A DNA stretch of 19,772 nucleotides, taken from NCBI GenBank assembly GCA_049696015.1, contig JBAVTG010000066.1, forward strand, positions 1-19,772, in the 5' to 3' direction. Positions 13,708 through 19,772 of this stretch are shown here, piece by piece; positions within the stretch are counted from its first letter, which is position 1; each line of letters starts with the position of its first letter. This DNA comes from JANMEX01 sp049696015. Its GTDB lineage: Bacteria; Pseudomonadota; Alphaproteobacteria; Rhizobiales; Rhizobiaceae. A program made the position numbers and the translations under genes. Below the pieces are notes generated by a model. It was not told the DNA's origin and did no database searches. It was given only the letters and a program-made list of their open reading frames with translations.

Positions 13708-14679
13708 ATGAACCAGAAGCGCAAGCGTCCGCAGCGGCCGGTTTCCGGCTGGGTCATTTTTGACAAGCCTTACGGCATGGGCTCCACCGATGCCGTTTCC
13801 TTCATCAAGCGCATCTACCGTGCCGATAAGGCAGGCCATGCCGGCACACTTGATCCGCTCGCCTCCGGCATTTTGCCGATCGCGCTCGGCGAAGCCACCA
13901 AGACCGTCCCCTATGTGATGGACGGCACGAAAGTCTATCGCTTCACCGCAAGCTGGGGGGAGGAGCGCTCGACCGATGATCTGGAAGGCGAAGTCACGGC
14001 CACGTCCGACAAGCGCCCGACCCGCACCGACATCGAAGCGCTGTTGCCGCGCTTTACCGGCATCATCAGCCAGATTCCGCCAAAATTCTCCGCCATCAAG
14101 GTCGATGGCGAGCGCGCCTATGATCTGGCCCGCGGCGGCGAAGAGGTTGACCTTGCCGCGCGCGACATCGAGATCGACCGCATCGAAATCGTCGAAATGC
14201 AAGACGGCAATTCAACCACGTTCGATGTCGAATGCGGCAAGGGCACCTATGTCCGTTCCATCGCCCGCGACATGGGCCGCCTGATCGGCTGCTATGGCCA
14301 TGTCAGTTCCCTGCGCCGTCTCGAAGTGTCGCCGTTCGATGAAGAGGATGCTGTCACCAAAGCCGAACTGGACGCTGCCTCTGAAGCCTCAAAAGCCTTG
14401 CTCGAAAACCTTGGCACGCCCGATGGCCTCGCGCCGGAAGCCTTTGCCGGCCTGGATGACTTCCTCATTGACCCGATTGAGGCGCTCGAAGGTCTTCCGC
14501 AGATCGCCCTCTCGCCCGATGCCGCCCACCGCGTGCGCATGGGCAATCCCGTCATGGTCTTGGGCCGCGATGCCCCGGTGGAGGCCGATGAAGCCTATGT
14601 CACCGAGCGCGGCAAACTCATCGCCATCGGCGAAGTCCGCCAAGGCGCATTCCAGCCCAAACGCGTCTTCAAAGTCTGA
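13708..14679 (+). CDS. truB: tRNA pseudouridine-55 synthase
   Basis: This 323-residue enzyme converts U55 of the tRNA T-loop to pseudouridine. The catalytic motif GHAGTLDPLASGILPIALG has the nucleophile at D49. Other family motifs are GWVIFDKPYGMGSTDAV (14-30), IPPKFSAIKVDGERAYDLAR, and GTYVRSIARDMG, which contributes to the active site. The C-terminal region (about 230-323) is the extended PUA-like TruB C-terminal domain found in alphaproteobacteria. ATG 13708 is preceded by a modest AAGG ribosome binding site 12 bp after the rbfA stop. In related genomes rpsO normally follows; here a 2.8-kb segment with three genes intervenes. Confidence 0.97.
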   Translation: MNQKRKRPQRPVSGWVIFDKPYGMGSTDAVSFIKRIYRADKAGHAGTLDPLASGILPIALGEATKTVPYVMDGTKVYRFTASWGEERSTDDLEGEVTATSDKRPTRTDIEALLPRFTGIISQIPPKFSAIKVDGERAYDLARGGEEVDLAARDIEIDRIEIVEMQDGNSTTFDVECGKGTYVRSIARDMGRLIGCYGHVSSLRRLEVSPFDEEDAVTKAELDAASEASKALLENLGTPDGLAPEAFAGLDDFLIDPIEALEGLPQIALSPDAAHRVRMGNPVMVLGRDAPVEADEAYVTERGKLIAIGEVRQGAFQPKRVFKV

Positions 14680-14735
14680 TTTCTAAATGATTGCCAACAC
14701 GTCCATTAGGATAAGTGAAAGCAGTCACACATATC

Positions 14736-14825
14736 TCGTCATCGTCGGGCTTGTCCCGACGACCCAGACTTCCTTTGCCAAAATCACAAGAAACTGGGTC
14801 CTCGGGACAAGCCCGAGGATGACGA
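14736..14825. repeat. REP/RIME-like inverted pair of palindromic units
   Basis: A 32-bp arm (14736-14767) is inversely repeated at 14794-14825 around a 26-nt spacer, with only two mismatches. Each arm is itself palindromic. The left arm folds as TCGTCGGG/CCCGACGA (14742-14749 and 14755-14762) with loop CTTGT; the right arm as TCCTCGGG/CCCGAGGA (14799-14806 and 14812-14819) with loop ACAAG. The only differences between arms are G14744/C14760 against C14801/G14817, a base-pair swap that keeps each small hairpin intact. A fragment GGATGACG recurs at 14869-14876. This is the layout of intergenic REP doublets or rhizobial mosaic elements. No gene is encoded in this 252-bp gap after truB. Confidence 0.8.
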
Positions 14826-14910
14826 AGTTTGGAAAATGTCGTTTTGGAAAGACAAGCATGCGACTGCGGGATGACGCTGGCAGATGCGCGACCGTTGCCT
14901 TAATGTACTG

Positions 14911-14925
14911 ACTCCGAACCGGAGT
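14911..14925 (+). promoter_or_regulatory. Hairpin occluding the SH3-protein Shine-Dalgarno
   Basis: ACTCCG (14911-14916) pairs perfectly with CGGAGT (14920-14925) around an AAC loop. The 3' arm contains GGAG (14921-14924), the ribosome binding site 7 nt before ATG 14932. Translation would need this hairpin to open, for example by a protein, a small RNA or heat. The 6-bp stem is short enough to melt. A regulatory role is inference. Confidence 0.45.
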
Positions 14926-14931
14926 GAATCC

Positions 14932-15444
14932 ATGTGCAAAGTCCTGATGGCCATTGCCGCAGCACTCTTCTCAACCGCCGCGATTGCCTGCGATGGCAAC
15001 CCCGTCTGCACCGTGGTGGACCCCACCGGCACGCCCTTGAATGTCCGCACCGGGCCAAACGGCAAAATCCTCTCGACCCTGAAGAAAGGCTCCAAGGTCG
15101 AATTCATCGAGCACCAGGAAAAGAACGGCAAGAAATGGGCGCTGGTTGCCAAGTACGGCGAGTCCTGGGGCTATGTCTTTGGCGACTATCTCAAATGCTC
15201 CGGTTCGGATGAGTATGGCAAGATTTGCACCGTCAAAGATCCGACCGGCACACCGCTCAACATCCGCGAAGAGCCGAACGGAAAAATCCTCGGCGCCTGG
15301 GCAAACGGCGTGCGCGTGCGCCCCTATGAAGAGAAGATACTCAAAGGCAAGAAATGGTTCGCCGTCGAACGCTTCGCCGATGACAACAAGGCCGGCTGGG
15401 TGTTCGATGCCTATCTGAAGTGTGAAGAAGATGCAGGCGACTGA
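14932..15444 (+). CDS. Secreted tandem bacterial-SH3 (SH3b) protein
   Basis: This 170-residue protein has a signal peptide (MCKVLMAIAAALFSTAAIAC, cleavage likely near residue 19) followed by two SH3b repeats (about 26-89 and 99-164). Each begins CTV.DPTGTPLN(V/I)R..PNGKIL and ends YLKC, so each is bracketed by cysteines that could form a disulphide in the periplasm. SH3b domains commonly bind peptidoglycan or peptides; the ligand here is unknown. AIAC is a poor lipobox (Ala at -3), so a lipoprotein is possible but not favoured. ATG 14932 has GGAG 7 nt upstream; longer starts such as 14884 would put non-signal sequence in front of the signal peptide. Its end overlaps the HAD gene. Confidence 0.82.
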   Translation: MCKVLMAIAAALFSTAAIACDGNPVCTVVDPTGTPLNVRTGPNGKILSTLKKGSKVEFIEHQEKNGKKWALVAKYGESWGYVFGDYLKCSGSDEYGKICTVKDPTGTPLNIREEPNGKILGAWANGVRVRPYEEKILKGKKWFAVERFADDNKAGWVFDAYLKCEEDAGD

Positions 15445-16138
15445 CAAGCTCACCGCAATCGGTTTTGATGCCGACGACACGCTCTGGCAGAACGAGCAGT
15501 TTTTCCAGCTTTCGAAAGACAGCTTCACCGCGCTGTTGGCCGATCATGGCGACACGCATCACGTTGCCTCACGACTTCTCGATGCCGAGCGCCGCAATCT
15601 GAAACTCTATGGTTTCGGCGCCAAGGGCTTCACCCTGTCGATGATCGAAACGGCACTCGAAGTGACCGACGGCACGGTGCCGCAGGCGGTGATTGGCAAG
15701 ATATTGGCGCTCGGCCGGGCCATGCTCGATTACCCGATTGAGACATTGCCGCATGTCCACGAAACACTGGAAGCGTTGGCGGGAAAGTACCGGATCATCC
15801 TCATCACCAAGGGCGACCTGTTCGATCAGGAGCGCAAGCTCGCCCAGTCGGGCCTCGGCGACTATTTCAACGCGGTTGAAATCGTCTCGGACAAAAAGCC
15901 ATCCGTCTATGACCGGATTTTCACCCGCCATGCCGATGGCGCGGCCAGCGCCATGATGATCGGTAACTCGCTGAAATCGGATGTCATCCCGGCGCTGGAA
16001 GCCGGATCATGGGGCGTGCATGTGCCGCATGAATTGGTCTGGGAACTCGACCATGCCGACGCGCCCGAAGGTCACCCGCGTTTTCGCACTGTGCAGACCT
16101 TGGGCGACATTCCAAATCTCATCGACACTCTGTCGTAA
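15431..16138 (+). CDS. HAD-superfamily hydrolase (phosphatase-like)
   Basis: This 235-residue cytoplasmic protein has all four HAD motifs: motif I DADDT (13-17, nucleophile D13 and acid/base D15), motif II T126 in ILITKGD, motif III K156 in SDKKPSVYDRIF, and motif IV in MIGNSLKSDV (176-185). The insert between motifs I and II is a helical cap of the C1 type, so the substrate is probably a small phosphorylated metabolite. It cannot be named from sequence. ATG 15431 overlaps the SH3-protein gene by 14 nt; GTG 15422 would add three residues and is possible. nhaA begins 24 bp downstream, so the SH3-HAD-nhaA trio may be one transcript. Confidence 0.88.
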   Translation: MQATDKLTAIGFDADDTLWQNEQFFQLSKDSFTALLADHGDTHHVASRLLDAERRNLKLYGFGAKGFTLSMIETALEVTDGTVPQAVIGKILALGRAMLDYPIETLPHVHETLEALAGKYRIILITKGDLFDQERKLAQSGLGDYFNAVEIVSDKKPSVYDRIFTRHADGAASAMMIGNSLKSDVIPALEAGSWGVHVPHELVWELDHADAPEGHPRFRTVQTLGDIPNLIDTLS

Positions 16139-16162
16139 AAGGCAGCCAACAAGGAAATCAGC

Positions 16163-17317
16163 ATGGCGCAACGCCGCATACTGCGCTCGATCAAAGCCTT
16201 TCTCGACAGCGAAACGGCCGGCGGCAATATTTTGATGGCCGTGGCAGCGCTTGCGCTCATCGTCGCCAATTCGCCGCTCGGTCCTGCCTATTTCAGCATT
16301 CTGGAGCAGAAAGTCGCGGGTTTGACAGTCCTGCACTGGATCAATGATGCGCTGATGGCCTTGTTCTTCTTGCTGGTCGGCCTCGAGATCAAGCGCGAAT
16401 TCATCGGCGGTGAATTGTCCACATGGCCGCAGCGCTCCCTTCCGGCCATCGCAGCGCTCGGCGGCATGATCATGCCTGCGCTTGTCTATGTCTGGTTCAA
16501 TCTGGCAACCCCGCAATCGCTCTCCGGCTGGGCCATCCCGGCCGCAACCGACATTGCCTTTGCTCTCGGCATTCTGGCGCTCGCCGGCAAGCGCGTGCCG
16601 ATGTCGCTGAAAGTGTTCCTCACCGCCCTTGCCATCATGGATGATCTCGGCGCCGTCATCATCATTGCCATCTTCTACACCGCCGAACTTCAGGTGTGGG
16701 CGCTGGGCGGCGTTGCGTCAGTGGCCCTGTTCCTGATTGGCCTCAACCGCATGGGCGTCAAATCGCTCGCGCCCTATCTGGCGCTCGGCGTTCTGCTCTG
16801 GGTGCTCATGTTCGCGTCCGGCGTTCACGCAACACTGTCCGGCGTCCTCCTGGCACTCACCATACCGGTCGGCGAAGGCCAGGATTCCCCGCTGCACAGG
16901 CTGGAACATCACCTCCATGTCCCGGTCTCGTTTCTGATCGTGCCGGTGTTCGGCTTTGCCAACGCCGGCGTCTCGCTCAGCGGCCTGTCATTGGCAACAT
17001 TCCTGCACCCGGTCACGCTTGGCGTTGCCGCCGGCCTGTTTGTCGGCAAACAGATCGGCGTTTTCGGCGCGACATGGCTGGCGGTCAAATCAAAGCTCGC
17101 AAAAATGCCGCGTGAAGCGACCTGGGCTCAGGTTTACGGCGTGTCGCTCCTGTGCGGCGTCGGTTTCACCATGAGCCTCTTCATCGGCCTGCTGGCATTT
17201 CCGGGCCGCATGGACTGGATCGAGGAGGTCAAGATCGGCGTGCTCACCGGCTCGATCCTGTCGGCAATCGCGGGGCTGCTGGTGTTAAGGTTTGCGCCGG
17301 CAAAGACCGGTGATTGA
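16163..17317 (+). CDS. nhaA: Na+/H+ antiporter NhaA
   Basis: This 384-residue inner-membrane protein exchanges sodium for protons and supports pH and salt tolerance. It is built of about twelve hydrophobic helices. The key motif ATDIAFALG places D130 in the discontinuous helix IV region. The ion-binding pair D160-D161 occurs in AIMDDLGAV, matching D163-D164 of the E. coli enzyme. H222 (SGVHATLSG) corresponds to the pH-related H225, and K296 (VGKQIG) to K300. Length is nearly identical to the 388-residue E. coli protein. ATG 16163 has AAGGAA about 10 nt upstream. It is separated from rpsO by 133 bp and is an unusual neighbour for this ribosomal cluster. Confidence 0.97.
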   Translation: MAQRRILRSIKAFLDSETAGGNILMAVAALALIVANSPLGPAYFSILEQKVAGLTVLHWINDALMALFFLLVGLEIKREFIGGELSTWPQRSLPAIAALGGMIMPALVYVWFNLATPQSLSGWAIPAATDIAFALGILALAGKRVPMSLKVFLTALAIMDDLGAVIIIAIFYTAELQVWALGGVASVALFLIGLNRMGVKSLAPYLALGVLLWVLMFASGVHATLSGVLLALTIPVGEGQDSPLHRLEHHLHVPVSFLIVPVFGFANAGVSLSGLSLATFLHPVTLGVAAGLFVGKQIGVFGATWLAVKSKLAKMPREATWAQVYGVSLLCGVGFTMSLFIGLLAFPGRMDWIEEVKIGVLTGSILSAIAGLLVLRFAPAKTGD

Positions 17318-17398
17318 TCACCCCTTCCATTTCCCCCCGTTTTCCACTATACGCCCCGCAGCATTGCGGTTTTGCCCCTTGCTTTCATGGCCCTTGCT

Positions 17399-17424
17399 GG
17401 ACGACATCCCGGCTCTGGGCGTCC
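17399..17424 (+). promoter_or_regulatory. Structured rpsO leader, candidate S15 autoregulatory site
   Basis: GGACG (17399-17403) pairs with CGTCC (17420-17424), and CCC (17408-17410) with GGG (17417-17419), leaving a 4-nt bulge ACAT and a GGCTCT loop. It lies 27-52 nt before the rpsO ATG. A -10-like TATACG (17348-17353), with a weak TTCCAT 17 nt upstream, could start this leader near 17360. S15 is known to autoregulate through leader RNAs, including in alphaproteobacteria, but the exact motif here is unverified. Confidence 0.4.
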
Positions 17425-17450
17425 TTATCCTCAAACAAAAGGAAAATCCG

Positions 17451-17720
17451 ATGTCGATTACGCCTGAAAAAAAGCAGGAAATCATCAAGGAATTCGGTCA
17501 AGCCGCTGGCGATACCGGATCGCCTGAGGTGCAGGTCGCGATCCTGTCGCACCGCATTGCCAACCTGACCGAACATTTCAAGGGCCACAAGAAGGACAAC
17601 CACTCGCGTCGTGGCCTTCTGGCGCTCGTCTCGCAGCGCCGTTCGCTGCTCGATTACCTCAAGCGCAAAGATGTTTCGCGCTACCAGGTCATCATCGAAA
17701 AGCTGAGCCTGCGCCGCTAA
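17451..17720 (+). CDS. rpsO: 30S ribosomal protein S15
   Basis: This 89-residue protein is the primary 16S rRNA-binding protein S15, which organises the central domain of the 30S subunit. The length is exactly that of the family. The conserved segments are TGSPEVQVAILSHRIANLTE, HFKGHKKDNHSRRGLL and VSQRRSLLDYLKRKD. ATG 17451 is preceded by AAGGA (17439-17443) at good spacing and gives the canonical MSITPEKKQEII start. Upstream in-frame codons back to 17292 would read through the leader and the nhaA end, so they are rejected. pnp follows 290 bp downstream, the same order as in E. coli. Confidence 0.98.
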   Translation: MSITPEKKQEIIKEFGQAAGDTGSPEVQVAILSHRIANLTEHFKGHKKDNHSRRGLLALVSQRRSLLDYLKRKDVSRYQVIIEKLSLRR

Positions 17721-17732
17721 CGGATATGACAC

Positions 17733-17765
17733 CCGGCGGGGCGTAAGTTTCGCCGGTTTGTTTTT
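17733..17765 (+). terminator. Intrinsic terminator after rpsO
   Basis: CCGGCG (17733-17738) pairs with CGCCGG (17751-17756) around a 12-nt loop that can form extra G-U pairs. The T-rich tract TTTGTTTTT (17757-17765) follows. It begins 13 nt after the rpsO stop. A partial terminator at this point would set the ratio of rpsO to pnp transcripts, as in E. coli rpsO-pnp. Confidence 0.65.
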
Positions 17766-17767
17766 CG

Positions 17768-17789
17768 CAGTCGGCCTTGCCGGCTGTTT
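17768..17789 (+). other. Second hairpin after the rpsO terminator
   Basis: CAGTCGGC (17768-17775) pairs with GCCGGCTG (17779-17786), eight pairs including one G-U, closing a CTT triloop; TTT follows. It sits immediately after the U-tract of the first terminator. It may back up termination or mark the 3' end of the rpsO mRNA. Confidence 0.5.
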
Positions 17790-17832
17790 GGATGCCCCGC
17801 CCGTCCTGTATCTCGGCGGAACAAGAACCGGA

Positions 17833-17991
17833 CCTGCCCATGGGGCAGGATTGCAGGCCGCCCGCTTGGGCTTTCACCGGACGTCCTGCTGTCTTGCCCG
17901 TGGCCCGTCCACTACAAAGAAACGCCGGAACAGTTCCGGCACCAGTGCAAGGTTTGGCGTGTGCGGATCATTGGTCCGTCATGCGGCCATG
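17833..17991 (+). promoter_or_regulatory. Hairpin-rich pnp leader
   Basis: In the rest of the 290-bp rpsO-pnp gap I see three clear hairpins: CCTGCCC/GGGCAGG with an ATG loop (17833-17849), GCCGGAA/TTCCGGC with a CAG loop (17924-17940), and the weaker CATG/CATG (17980-17991). They precede the pnp Shine-Dalgarno AAGGA (18000-18004). In E. coli the pnp leader is cut by RNase III and pnp represses itself; a similar role here is inferred. No clear pnp promoter was found. Confidence 0.45.
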
Positions 17992-18010
17992 CACCATTTA
18001 AGGACAAGAC

Positions 18011-19772
18011 ATGTTCAAGACTCACAAAGTTGAAATTCAGTGGGGCGGCCGTCCGCTCATCCTCGAAACCGGCAAGATCGCCCGTCAGGCTGATGGCGCG
18101 GTGCTCGCCACCTACGGCGAAACCGTTGTGCTCGCCACCGTCGTTTCGGCCAAGTCCCCCAAGCCCGGTCAGGATTTCTTCCCGCTGACCGTCAACTATC
18201 AGGAAAAGACCTATGCCGCCGGCAAGATCCCGGGCGGCTATTTCAAGCGCGAAGGCCGTCCGTCCGAGAACGAAACCCTGGTTTCGCGCCTCATCGACCG
18301 CCCGATCCGCCCGCTGTTTGCCGATGGCTACAAGAACGACACGCAGGTTGTCTGCACCGTCATCCAGCACGACCTTGAAAACAACCCCGACATCGTCTCG
18401 CTGATCGGCGCATCCGCCGCGCTGACACTGTCAGGCGTTCCGTTCATGGGCCCGGTTGGCGCAGCGCGCGTCGGCCTGATCGCCGGTGAATATGTTCTCA
18501 ACCCCAACGTCGATGAAATGCCGGAAACCAAACTCGACCTCGTGGTCGCAGGCACCGGCGACGCCGTTCTCATGGTCGAATCAGAAGCGCAGGAACTCGA
18601 CGAAGCCACCATGCTCGGCGCCGTGATGTTTGGCCACAAGGCCTTCCAGCCGGTTATCGACGCGATCATCAAGCTGGCGGAAGTCGCCGCCAAGGATGCG
18701 CGCGATTACACGCCGGAAGACTTCTCCGCCCTTGAAGCTGAAATGCTGAAAGTGGCTGAGGACGATCTGCGCGAGGCCTACAAGATCATCGACAAGCAGG
18801 CCCGTTACACTGCCGTTGATGCCGCCAAGGCCAAGGTGAAAGCCGCTTTCGCCCCGGCGGAAGGCGAAGAAGCCAAATATACAGCCGAAGAAATCGGCGC
18901 CGTTTTCAAGTCGCTGCAGGCCAAGATCGTCCGCTGGAACATTCTTGACACCGGTTCGCGCATCGATGGCCGTGATCTGAAGACCGTCCGCAAGATCGTC
19001 TCGGAAGTTGGCCTCTTGCCGCGCACCCATGGTTCGGCGCTGTTCACCCGCGGTGAAACGCAGGCCATCGTCGTTGCCACGCTCGGCACCGGCGAAGACG
19101 AGCAGTATGTCGACTCGCTCACGGGCATGTACAAGGAAACCTTCCTTCTGCATTACAACTTCCCGCCCTATTCGGTCGGTGAAACCGGCCGCATGGGATC
19201 CCCTGGCCGCCGCGAAATCGGCCATGGCAAGCTCGCCTGGCGCGCTGTGCGCCCAATGCTTCCGGGCAAGGATTCGTTCCCCTATACCATCCGCGCCGTC
19301 TCCGAGATCACCGAGTCCAACGGCTCGTCCTCGATGGCTACCGTCTGCGGCACTTCGCTGGCGCTGATGGATGCGGGCGTTCCGCTGAAGTCTCCGGTCG
19401 CCGGTATCGCCATGGGCCTCATCAAGGAAGGCGACCGTTTCGCCGTCCTGTCCGATATCCTGGGCGATGAAGATCATCTCGGCGACATGGACTTCAAGGT
19501 GGCCGGTTCCGCCAATGGCATCACGGCCCTGCAGATGGACATCAAGATCGAAGGCATCACCGAAGAGATCATGAAGGTCGCTTTGGAACAGGCCAAGGCC
19601 GGGCGCATTCATATCCTTGCCGAAATGGGCAATGCCATCACCGAAGGCCGTGCGGAACTCGGCGAATTTGCCCCGCGCATCGAGCAGATGTCCATCCCGA
19701 CCGACAAGATCCGTGAAGTGATCGGCACCGGCGGCAAGGTCATCCGCGAAATCGTCGAAAAGACCGGCGCCA
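18011..19772 (+). CDS. pnp: Polynucleotide phosphorylase (3' end beyond window)
   Basis: This reading frame stays open from ATG 18011 to the window end and gives 587 residues of a protein usually about 710 long. PNPase degrades RNA 3' to 5' using phosphate and works in the degradosome. Visible parts are the first RNase PH domain (about 10-145, GGRPLILETGKIARQADGAV, and GGYFKREGRPSENE), the helical linker (about 245-310), and the second RNase PH domain (about 318-545). Its catalytic aspartates are D486 and D492 in DILGDEDHLGDMD, the same numbers as in E. coli. The KH domain starts near 562 (IPTDKIREVIGTGGK). The rest of KH and all of S1 lie outside. AAGGA at 18000-18004 supports the start. Confidence 0.98.
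   Translation, partial: MFKTHKVEIQWGGRPLILETGKIARQADGAVLATYGETVVLATVVSAKSPKPGQDFFPLTVNYQEKTYAAGKIPGGYFKREGRPSENETLVSRLIDRPIRPLFADGYKNDTQVVCTVIQHDLENNPDIVSLIGASAALTLSGVPFMGPVGAARVGLIAGEYVLNPNVDEMPETKLDLVVAGTGDAVLMVESEAQELDEATMLGAVMFGHKAFQPVIDAIIKLAEVAAKDARDYTPEDFSALEAEMLKVAEDDLREAYKIIDKQARYTAVDAAKAKVKAAFAPAEGEEAKYTAEEIGAVFKSLQAKIVRWNILDTGSRIDGRDLKTVRKIVSEVGLLPRTHGSALFTRGETQAIVVATLGTGEDEQYVDSLTGMYKETFLLHYNFPPYSVGETGRMGSPGRREIGHGKLAWRAVRPMLPGKDSFPYTIRAVSEITESNGSSSMATVCGTSLALMDAGVPLKSPVAGIAMGLIKEGDRFAVLSDILGDEDHLGDMDFKVAGSANGITALQMDIKIEGITEEIMKVALEQAKAGRIHILAEMGNAITEGRAELGEFAPRIEQMSIPTDKIREVIGTGGKVIREIVEKTGA

Noticed and set aside
14932..14991. Lipoprotein signal on the SH3b protein
   Set aside because: The residues before Cys20 (AIA) are a weak lipobox; a signal peptidase I site fits at least as well.
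17356..17373. Terminator between nhaA and rpsO (CCGCA/TGCGG then TTTT)
   Set aside because: The stem is only 5 bp and coincides with the predicted transcription start of rpsO, so a termination role is doubtful.

Overview
The window reads as a chromosomal housekeeping segment from an alphaproteobacterium, most likely of the order Hyphomicrobiales (Rhizobiales). The DNA is GC-rich, genes are tightly packed with several start/stop overlaps, and the gene order (PhoH-type, ybeY, corC, lnt, a PraR/PhrR-type regulator, metK, trmB, then rimP, nusA, ylxR, infB, rbfA, truB, rpsO, pnp) is one I associate with Brucella/Agrobacterium-type genomes. I cannot fix the genus from sequence alone. There are no rRNA or tRNA genes, CRISPR arrays, insertion sequences or phage genes.

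Region 1 (1-3299), plus strand: the end of a PhoH-like ATPase gene, the rRNA-maturation endonuclease ybeY, a soluble CBS-pair protein (CorC/YbeX) and the apolipoprotein N-acyltransferase lnt. The first three genes overlap at their junctions. Region 2 (3300-5916): a short XRE-family regulator with a structured, A-rich leader; an intergenic inverted repeat and a second hairpin; S-adenosylmethionine synthetase metK; and tRNA m7G46 methyltransferase trmB, whose only family-length start appears to be a CTG codon behind a good Shine-Dalgarno. metK makes the SAM that trmB and many other enzymes use.

Region 3 (5917-11810): a promoter followed within about 20 nt by an intrinsic terminator (a rimP-leader-type attenuator), then rimP, nusA, a YlxR/L7Ae-like RNA-binding protein and infB. 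This operon links 30S assembly, transcription elongation/termination and translation initiation. Region 4 (11811-13201): a small YcxB-like membrane protein, a VapB-VapC toxin-antitoxin pair on the minus strand (the only minus-strand genes), and a spacer with a candidate vapBC promoter/operator and nested inverted repeats. This block sits where infB would normally be followed directly by rbfA.

Region 5 (13202-14679): rbfA and truB (30S maturation and tRNA psi55). Region 6 (14680-17317): an intergenic REP/RIME-like inverted pair of palindromes, then a secreted tandem SH3b protein, a HAD hydrolase and the Na+/H+ antiporter nhaA, which separate truB from rpsO. Region 7 (17318-19772): rpsO with a candidate structured leader, a hairpin-rich 290-bp spacer with an intrinsic terminator, and pnp (truncated by the window end).

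I did not find a wholly new multi-gene system. The most interesting signals are regulatory: the rimP attenuator, the probable CTG start of trmB, the praR leader, the REP-like pair with a compensatory base-pair swap, the vapBC insertion with its operator, the occluded Shine-Dalgarno of the SH3 gene, and the structured rpsO and pnp leaders.
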